Positions 5,300-9,638 of a stretch of DNA of 9,638 bases are shown in pieces. This stretch comes from Actinomycetota bacterium (lineage in GTDB: Bacteria; Actinomycetota; Thermoleophilia; Gaiellales; Gaiellaceae), in NCBI GenBank assembly GCA_013812265.1, contig JACCTQ010000364.1, positions 1-9,638 on the forward strand, given 5' to 3'. Numbering within the stretch: position 1 is the first letter of the stretch; every line of letters begins with the position of its first letter. A model generated the notes under the pieces. That model was not told where the DNA came from and ran no database searches. It saw nothing but the letters and a program-made list of their open reading frames with translations. The position numbers and the translations under genes are program-made.

Positions 5300-6099
5300 G
5301 GCATCGCCCCGAGGCGCGAGACACACCGGGCGGCCGCGGTGAGCGCAACTTCCACGCCGCCGACGAGAAAGCCGGCAGCGAACGCGTCGCCAGCACCCGT
5401 CCCGTCGACGACCTCCGCGACCATCGCCCGGTAAGCGTGCTCGTCTCCGTTCCGGCGCACGAGGCAGCCGCGATCGCCCCGCTTTACCACCACGGTCTCC
5501 GCTCGCACGTCCAAGAGCAGGGCCGCCTCCGCCTCGTTCGCGAACACGATGTCAGGACAAACGGAGGAGAGGGATTCCGTGAAGCGTCCGACCCCAACCT
5601 CCTCGATCGCCGTGGTCGACGAGGCGTCGACGCTGACCTTCACATCGAGTCGGGAGGCGGCCAGCGCCGTCTCCCTGAGCGGCGAGCGCACGAGGCTGTA
5701 GCCCGGGATGTGGAGCCGGTCGCAGCCTTCCAGCCACCTGGCATCCAGCTCGTCGGCGGCGAAGTCGGGTGAGACCCCGCGGTCGCTGAGCATGGCTCTG
5801 TGGCCGTCCGCCGTGGCAATCGAGATCACGGTCCCCGTTCTACCTGCGACCTGCGGCCCGACGACCTCCACCCGCCGGCGATGGAGCTCGGCGGCCGCGA
5901 TCTCACCCGCCGGGTCCCGCGCCCGCTTCCCGAGAAATCGCGCCGAGGCCCCGAGTGACGCCGCCCAGGCGGCCACGTTCGCGGCCTGGCCTCCTGCCCC
6001 CACCCGGACTTGTCCGTACGTGTCAGTGTCGAGCGCGATTGGTCCGTCGATACGCACGACGACGTCGAGCAGAAGATCTCCGACGGTGCAGATACGCAC
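5296..6099 (-). CDS. psuK: PfkB-family kinase, probable pseudouridine kinase PsuK
   Basis: The 267-residue protein is a ribokinase/PfkB-type sugar kinase. Near the N-terminus GAGGQAANVAAWAASLG (residues 34-50) is the substrate-binding GG loop. NEAEA (188-192) contacts ATP/Mg2+, and VDGTGAGDAFAAGF (231-244) carries the anion hole and the catalytic base Asp238. PfkB kinases cannot be assigned a substrate by motif alone, but the next gene is psuG, whose substrate pseudouridine 5'-phosphate is made by PsuK from pseudouridine and ATP, so this role is strongly suggested by context. The protein is shorter than E. coli PsuK (about 313). The start is GTG 6099, only 14 bp from a divergent gene. Its stop overlaps the psuG start (TTGA). 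No pseudouridine transporter gene is visible in the window. Confidence 0.85.
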   Translation of the reverse strand: MRICTVGDLLLDVVVRIDGPIALDTDTYGQVRVGAGGQAANVAAWAASLGASARFLGKRARDPAGEIAAAELHRRRVEVVGPQVAGRTGTVISIATADGHRAMLSDRGVSPDFAADELDARWLEGCDRLHIPGYSLVRSPLRETALAASRLDVKVSVDASSTTAIEEVGVGRFTESLSSVCPDIVFANEAEAALLLDVRAETVVVKRGDRGCLVRRNGDEHAYRAMVAEVVDGTGAGDAFAAGFLVGGVEVALTAAARCVSRLGAMP

Positions 6100-6101
6100 C
6101 G

Positions 6102-6107
6102 TAGAAT
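6102..6107 (+). promoter_or_regulatory. Candidate -10 box (TAGAAT) of the 6114 gene
   Basis: TAGAAT, the closest to consensus in the window, ends exactly 6 nt before ATG 6114, so transcription would begin on the start codon. It sits in the 14-bp gap shared with divergent psuK. No Shine-Dalgarno sequence is possible in the remaining 6 nt. Confidence 0.6.
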
Positions 6108-6113
6108 CGTGTC

Positions 6114-6320
6114 ATGGACGGCGAGGATCGGAGCAACCGGGTCCGGTCGTTCCTGATCGGGGGGCTCGTTGGCGCATCCGCAGTCTTCGCCGCTGCACGG
6201 CGCGGTCGGAGGCGCTCGGCGAGCTCGGCCACCGGCGGCGGCCTGCCGGCCTTCGAAGATGCCCCGTGCTACCGCGAGCTGGAGGAGAAAGAACGGGGCA
6301 CGGACCGCTCGAGGCGGTAG
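6114..6320 (+). CDS. Small single-helix membrane-associated protein
   Basis: The 68-residue protein has an acidic/basic N-terminus (MDGEDRSNRVRS), one short hydrophobic helix with small residues (FLIGGLVGASAVFAAA, about residues 13-28), a strongly basic flank (RRGRRRS), and a polar tail with FEDAPCYREL. The single Cys52 is next to the tail helix. Small proteins of this kind, resembling YtxH/DUF-type anchors, are common and unnamed. By the positive-inside rule the long tail would be cytosolic. No function can be stated. Expression as a leaderless message is supported by TAGAAT 6 nt upstream. Its last 52 nt overlap the 3' end of the GT39 gene on the opposite strand, and its start is divergent from psuK by 14 bp. 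Confidence 0.65.
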   Translation: MDGEDRSNRVRSFLIGGLVGASAVFAAARRGRRRSASSATGGGLPAFEDAPCYRELEEKERGTDRSRR

Positions 6321-7939
6321 GCGGCCCGCCGGACGGTCACGAAGTTCACGTCCGCGTCTCCGATGAGAAGCGATTTGCCGAGGATCATGACCTGGGAGGC
6401 CTGCTCGAGGTACTTGCGCGGCGTGACGGACGGCTCCTTCGTACGGATGATCAGATAGGGACCAAAGATCCTGCCTTCGAACTCGCCCTCCGGCCAGGGC
6501 AGCCGAAGCGGGATGGTGAGCATTGGGGCGAAGTTGTTGTTCTCGGCCGCGTCGAATAGCCATACGCCGCGGCCGAGCGGGCGCGGCGCCTTGCGAAGCA
6601 CCTCGAGCGCGAGCCTGGCATCGGCTCGGGGGACGACCGTGCGTGACACGTTGCGGGAGCGCTCCCAGGCACCGAGGTAGACGGGCTCGTACCCGAACAG
6701 CACGTCGTTCGAAGCGCTGACGGACGCCAGCCACGCCGAGGCAGCTTCGCGCGCCTGCACGCGCGCCTGCGGGTCACCCGAGAAGAGTGGCGGCGTCTTG
6801 TCGCGCGCCCAGGCGATCTCGGCGGAGAGGAGACCGGCAAGCGCCATAGCCGCGAGCATCGGCGCTGCCGGAAAGCGTCTGCGAGCGAGCTCCACGATTC
6901 CGGCCGCGACGATGAGCGCGAAGAACGGCAGTGCGAAGATGAGATGGCGCGACTCGGGAGAGGTCGACTCACCGAAGCGGGCGAGCAGGAGAGCCAGGGT
7001 CGGCAGCGCGAAGACGACGCCCACGAGCATGGCAGTCGCCGGGCGGGTCCGTGCCAGCCTCCACAGACCCCAGCCGGCCATCACGAGCACGAGCACGAGG
7101 ACCGGCCGCCAGCCCGCTGTGAAGTCGCCCGCGACGTCGGCGAGGTACCGGAGCACGGAGAACGGCGACGCGCGTCTCGCGCCGCCGGCTCCCACGCCGA
7201 CGCCGACGTCGAATCGCCCCGCCAGCACGAGATCCGTGTACCAGAACGGGATCCCGGCGAGGCCGACCGCCGCGAACGCGGGGACGGACTCGCGGAGCCG
7301 CGTACGTCGCAGGAGGACGTAGCACCCCTGGGATGCAAGGACGAGCGCGCCGTACGGGTGCGTCGCGACCGCGGCGAGGACGGCCACTCCCCAGATGATC
7401 CATTGCCGGCGGCCTCCGCGGTCGACGGCGATCAGGAGTGCCAGATACGAGAGCGCGCTCGTCAGCAGGAACAGGCTGTACATGCGGGCGTAGATCCCGT
7501 GGAAGAGCAGGATCCAGCTTCCTGCGACGAGGGCGGTCGTCGCGAGGGCGATGGTCCGACCGGCCAGGCGTGCGGCCAGGAGCGCCACGACGGGGATGCT
7601 CGCGACGGCGAACAGGGCCGAGAGCAGCCGAAGGCACGTCAGGCCGCCGCCCAGGTGGGCGACCAGCCAGGCGAAAAGGAAGTGGAGCGGCGCGCCGCCC
7701 CGCTGCCCGAGCACCGTGTCGAGTAGCTCGGCGAGAGAGCCGCGGCCTACGAAAAGAGCCAGCGTCTCGTCTTCGTGCGGCGGCCAGGCGGACAGCTGCA
7801 CGAGCAGGAAGGCGGCCACCGCGACCATGACGAGCGTGGTGCCGGCCCAGAAGAGGCGTGGTTCTATCTCGTCACGCACGATCGGAAGACGTCCTGAGGG
7901 CGCTCGAGACGTTATGCCGAGCGGCGCGGAGGCTATCAT
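6269..7939 (-). CDS. GT39/ArnT-like membrane glycosyltransferase
   Basis: The protein of 556 residues (536 if it starts at GTG 7879) has a first membrane helix at about 30-50 followed by WPPHEDETLALFVGRGSL. The acidic pair Asp57-Glu58 in the first periplasmic loop is where PMT/ArnT-type GT-C enzymes place the catalytic acid. Roughly ten more hydrophobic segments reach to about residue 395, with AGGAPLHFLFAWL-like and FHGIYARMYSLFLL blocks typical of the PMT_2/GT39 family, and a soluble C-terminal domain follows. Such enzymes use polyprenyl-phosphate sugars to glycosylate lipids, proteins or envelope polymers outside the membrane. Donor and acceptor are unknown, and no sugar-pathway genes adjoin it. 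Start choice is open: ATG 7939 has no ribosome binding site, whereas GTG 7879 follows AGGAC and a TAACGT box (7914-7909). Confidence 0.85.
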   Translation of the reverse strand: MIASAPLGITSRAPSGRLPIVRDEIEPRLFWAGTTLVMVAVAAFLLVQLSAWPPHEDETLALFVGRGSLAELLDTVLGQRGGAPLHFLFAWLVAHLGGGLTCLRLLSALFAVASIPVVALLAARLAGRTIALATTALVAGSWILLFHGIYARMYSLFLLTSALSYLALLIAVDRGGRRQWIIWGVAVLAAVATHPYGALVLASQGCYVLLRRTRLRESVPAFAAVGLAGIPFWYTDLVLAGRFDVGVGVGAGGARRASPFSVLRYLADVAGDFTAGWRPVLVLVLVMAGWGLWRLARTRPATAMLVGVVFALPTLALLLARFGESTSPESRHLIFALPFFALIVAAGIVELARRRFPAAPMLAAMALAGLLSAEIAWARDKTPPLFSGDPQARVQAREAASAWLASVSASNDVLFGYEPVYLGAWERSRNVSRTVVPRADARLALEVLRKAPRPLGRGVWLFDAAENNNFAPMLTIPLRLPWPEGEFEGRIFGPYLIIRTKEPSVTPRKYLEQASQVMILGKSLLIGDADVNFVTVRRAAYRLERSVPRSFSSSSR

Positions 7940-7942
7940 CGC

Positions 7943-7957
7943 CTACCCCGCTGGTAG
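7943..7957. promoter_or_regulatory. Imperfect dyad CTACC-CCGCT-GGTAG in the divergent promoter region
   Basis: A 5-bp inverted repeat around a 5-bp spacer lies in the 30-bp gap between the GT39 ATG and the FmdB ATG, touching the FmdB -10 box. It might be an operator, but it is short enough to occur by chance. Confidence 0.25.
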
Positions 7958-7960
7958 CCT
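7955..7960 (+). promoter_or_regulatory. Candidate -10 box of the FmdB-type gene (TAGCCT)
   Basis: TAGCCT fits TANNNT and ends 9 nt before ATG 7970; the gap GTTTTTCGG has no ribosome binding site, so the message would be leaderless or have a leader of 2-3 nt. Confidence 0.4.
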
Positions 7961-7969
7961 GTTTTTCGG

Positions 7970-8290
7970 ATGCCCATCTACGAGTACCGCTGTCCACAGG
8001 GCCATCTCTTCGAGCTGTTCAAGCGTATGAGCGATCCCCCGCCCGACGGGTGCGAGGTGTGCGGCGAGGGTCCTGTGCAGACCGTTCTCTACCCGGTTGC
8101 AGTGCATTTCAAGGGCTCCGGCTTCTACTCCACCGACTACGGTCGAGCGTCAAGCAAGGGCAAGGACGGCAAGGACGGCGAGGACGGCAAGGACGGCAAG
8201 GACGGCGGCGTGTCCGCGGACGGCGGGGCGGAGAAGAAGGAGTCGAAGGAGACCAAGCCGGCAGAGAAGAAGGCCGCGGAGGCTGGCTAG
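7970..8290 (+). CDS. FmdB-family zinc-ribbon protein with Lys-Asp-Gly repeat tail
   Basis: The 106-residue protein opens MPIYEYRCPQGHLFELFKRM, then GCEVCG, followed by VAVHFKGSGFYSTDYG. This is the FmdB/CxxC_CxxC_SSSS putative regulatory zinc ribbon. The usual first CxxC knuckle is replaced by CPQGH, so likely zinc ligands are Cys8, His12, Cys28 and Cys31; this variant is familiar in actinobacteria. From about residue 63 to the end (106) the protein is low-complexity: five Gly-terminated KDG/EDG units, then a lysine/glutamate-rich tail, with no aromatic residues, almost certainly disordered. FmdB proteins were first seen near formamidase genes; no molecular role is settled. It diverges from the GT39 gene and is followed after 31 bp by the methyltransferase, which has its own promoter candidate. 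Confidence 0.88.
   Translation: MPIYEYRCPQGHLFELFKRMSDPPPDGCEVCGEGPVQTVLYPVAVHFKGSGFYSTDYGRASSKGKDGKDGEDGKDGKDGGVSADGGAEKKESKETKPAEKKAAEAG
8162..8206 (+). repeat. Tandem 9-bp repeat, five units of (A/G)AGGACGGC
   Basis: Units lie at 8162, 8171, 8180, 8189 and 8198. Four are AAGGACGGC and the middle one is GAGGACGGC. In frame they encode (K/E)DG, so copy-number change by slippage would lengthen the FmdB tail by three residues without a frameshift. Confidence 0.9.
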
Positions 8291-8309
8291 AACCATCCGC
8301 AGGCCTTCA

Positions 8310-8315
8310 TAGACT
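8310..8315 (+). promoter_or_regulatory. Candidate -10 box of the methyltransferase gene (TAGACT)
   Basis: TAGACT ends 6 nt before GTG 8322, the same geometry as TAGAAT and ATG 6114. The 6-nt gap GCCTCC contains no Shine-Dalgarno sequence. Confidence 0.5.
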
Positions 8316-8321
8316 GCCTCC

Positions 8322-9470
8322 GTGACCGCGGCAAGAACGCAAGAGGCGCTTTACGCCGACATCGACTTGGAGCTCTCCTGGTCTGAGCGCGAGCTCCCCC
8401 AGGTGGAGCGCACGAAGCACGTGCACAGTCTCCACCCGTACCTGGGCAAGTTCATCCCACAGGTCGTCGAGGTCTTCCTTCGCCGGTACTTCCGCCCGGG
8501 AGGCTGCATCTTCGACCCGTTCGTCGGCTCGGGCACGACCCTGGTGGAGGCGAACGTGTTCGGCGCCAGCGCGATCGGCTGCGACATCTCGGCTTTCAAC
8601 TGCTTGCTCTCGCGCGTAAAGACGCAGGCTTACTCACTCGCTGCGCTGGAGCTTTCCTTGAAAGGTGCGCTCGAGACGGCGCGCGAGCGCCAGGCGAGCT
8701 CGAGCGGTGACTCATCGGAATGGCTTCGACGGTGGTTCGCGCCGCAGGCCCTGAAGGAACTCCTCGCGTATCGCTCAGCGCTCGAAGACTTGGACGAGCC
8801 GGCAGCATCCGTGGGCAAGATCGTCCTGTCTCGATCCGCGCGATCAGCGCGGTTGACGACCCATTTCGACCTCGATTTCCCTCGCACGGCGATCACTGAG
8901 CCGTACTTCTGCTTCAAACACAAGCGAACATGCCGGCCGGTCGAGGAGGCGTTCAAGTTCCTCAAGCGGTATACGGCGGACACCATTCGACGCCTCCGCC
9001 AGTTCTCGGCAATCCGTAAGGACGCGGAAGTGGTCGTTCTCCACACGGATGCCCGGACCACGGACCTGCTCGTGAAGCCGTCCGGAATCGTCACGTCTCC
9101 CCCGTATCCCGGCCTCATCGACTATCACGAGCAGCACCGTTATGCGTATGAACTTCTCGGGCTCGAGGAGCGCGCCGTGGACGAGATCGGCCCCGGCTCC
9201 CGCGGACATGGTCGCGCGGCGCAAGCCGACTATGTTTCTGGGATGGTCGCTGTCTTCGAGAACGCGCGGCGGTTTCTCGACGAGGGTGCTCCGGTGATCA
9301 TCGTGGTGAACGACTCCCGGAACCTCTACGACGACATCCTCGACAGGGCTGGCCTGACTCTTAGCGAGCGGCTGACCCGACACGTCAACCGTCGGACTGG
9401 CCGGCGGGCCGGCGAGTTCTATGAAGAAGTACTCGTTTGCACAGTAGCCTCTGATCAAGCATCTAGGTAA
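8322..9470 (+). CDS. DNA methyltransferase (N4-cytosine or N6-adenine), probably solitary
   Basis: The 382-residue protein contains SAM-binding motif I, IFDPFVGSGTT (residues 63-73), followed by GCDIS (87-90, the acidic motif II that contacts the SAM ribose), and catalytic motif IV TSPPYPG at 258-264. SPPY is most often seen in N4-cytosine methyltransferases; DPPY or NPPY is more usual for N6-adenine. Motif I precedes IV by about 185 residues, the space for a target-recognition region, which is the alpha-type order and not the beta order common for DPFxGSGT enzymes. An N-terminal KHVHSLHPYLGKFIP block (32-46) and DYHEQHRYAYELLG after motif IV are strong family-like signatures. No endonuclease is visible within the window, but partners could lie outside. 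It starts at GTG 8322 with a likely leaderless promoter and overlaps the downstream convergent gene by 8 nt. Confidence 0.88.
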   Translation: MTAARTQEALYADIDLELSWSERELPQVERTKHVHSLHPYLGKFIPQVVEVFLRRYFRPGGCIFDPFVGSGTTLVEANVFGASAIGCDISAFNCLLSRVKTQAYSLAALELSLKGALETARERQASSSGDSSEWLRRWFAPQALKELLAYRSALEDLDEPAASVGKIVLSRSARSARLTTHFDLDFPRTAITEPYFCFKHKRTCRPVEEAFKFLKRYTADTIRRLRQFSAIRKDAEVVVLHTDARTTDLLVKPSGIVTSPPYPGLIDYHEQHRYAYELLGLEERAVDEIGPGSRGHGRAAQADYVSGMVAVFENARRFLDEGAPVIIVVNDSRNLYDDILDRAGLTLSERLTRHVNRRTGRRAGEFYEEVLVCTVASDQASR

Positions 9471-9638
9471 AGCAGCCGGAGCCGTAGAGCGAGCCCGGTA
9501 AGGGTGGCTGCGGCGCGGCTTTCCCCTGAACCATCTGCAGCACGGCGAACTTCTCTTCGTCGGGGATGAGGTCGCCGCCGTAGGGATTCCCGCCGAGGCG
9601 GCACCGAATCGTGCGGCCGGCGCGGAACTTGACCCAGC
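9463..9638 (-). CDS. C-terminal end of an unrecognised protein (partial)
   Basis: On the minus strand one frame stays open from the right edge to TAG 9465-9463, about 58 codons. It reads WVKFRAGRTIRCRLGGNPYGGDLIP, then PDEEKFAVLQMVQGKA, and ends LYGSGCFT. The residues before the stop are rich in Pro, Gly and Ser. I do not recognise the family; there is no membrane segment or clear catalytic motif in the visible part. The reading is supported only by the open frame and its codon composition. Its last 8 nt overlap the end of the methyltransferase gene (9463-9470), so the two genes are tail to tail with no room for a terminator between them. Confidence 0.5.
   Translation of the reverse strand, partial: WVKFRAGRTIRCRLGGNPYGGDLIPDEEKFAVLQMVQGKAAPQPPLPGSLYGSGCFT

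Noticed and set aside
4401..5396. Alternate-frame 331-codon minus-strand reading over psuG
   Set aside because: It is Arg/Gly/Ala-rich with no motif and is the +1 shadow of psuG, which keeps all active-site residues in its own frame.
4406..5434. Long plus-strand open frame of 342 codons opposite psuG
   Set aside because: It runs antisense to the fully recognised psuG in the GC-rich third-position shadow; it is Arg-rich, lacks domain motifs and crosses the psuK-psuG junction.
8162..8206. Tandem 9-bp repeats considered as a CRISPR or VNTR regulatory array
   Set aside because: The units are contiguous without spacers and are in frame with the FmdB coding sequence, so they encode (K/E)DG.

Overview
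The window is a GC-rich, densely packed chromosomal segment. Gene gaps are often 0-30 bp, GTG and TTG starts are common, and several genes have a TANNNT -10 box only 6-9 nt before the start codon, which suggests leaderless mRNAs. Together with the protein styles (an FmdB protein with a CxxxH first knuckle, a GYD protein, actinobacterial-style PsuK/PsuG) this points to an actinobacterial lineage, perhaps Thermoleophilia/Gaiellales-like. The lineage is inferred from style; no marker gene was tested.

Layout. (1) 1-127: the C-terminal end of ClpB. (2) 124-2135: a toxin-antitoxin cluster holding a collapsed MNT/HEPN pair (internal deletion, frameshift, stop), an intact-looking CopG/RHH-VapC pair on the minus strand, an orphan plus-strand coding fragment with no start codon, and a Phd-VapC pair on the minus strand whose toxin lacks a standard start codon and one acidic residue. 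(3) 2192-3428, plus strand: a polytopic membrane protein, a GYD-domain protein and a two-helix small membrane protein. (4) 3432-6099, minus strand: a tightly coupled operon psuK - psuG - P1-family (DmpA/NylC-like) peptidase. PsuK phosphorylates pseudouridine and PsuG cleaves pseudouridine 5'-phosphate to uracil and ribose 5-phosphate; the peptidase is an unexpected third member. (5) 6114-6320: a small single-helix protein divergent from psuK with only 14 bp between starts; its tail overlaps the tail of (6), a GT39/ArnT-like membrane glycosyltransferase on the minus strand (6269-7939). (7) 7970-9470, plus strand: an FmdB-type zinc-ribbon protein with a Lys-Asp-Gly repeat, then a probable solitary N4-cytosine/N6-adenine DNA methyltransferase. 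(8) 9463-9638, minus strand: the C-terminal end of an unrecognised protein, convergent with the methyltransferase.

No tRNA, rRNA, CRISPR array, IS element or riboswitch was recognised. The most notable points are the three-module toxin-antitoxin graveyard behind clpB, the perfect palindrome that merges operator, -10 box and start codon of the vapB gene, the leaderless-promoter pattern, and the peptidase in the pseudouridine-breakdown operon.
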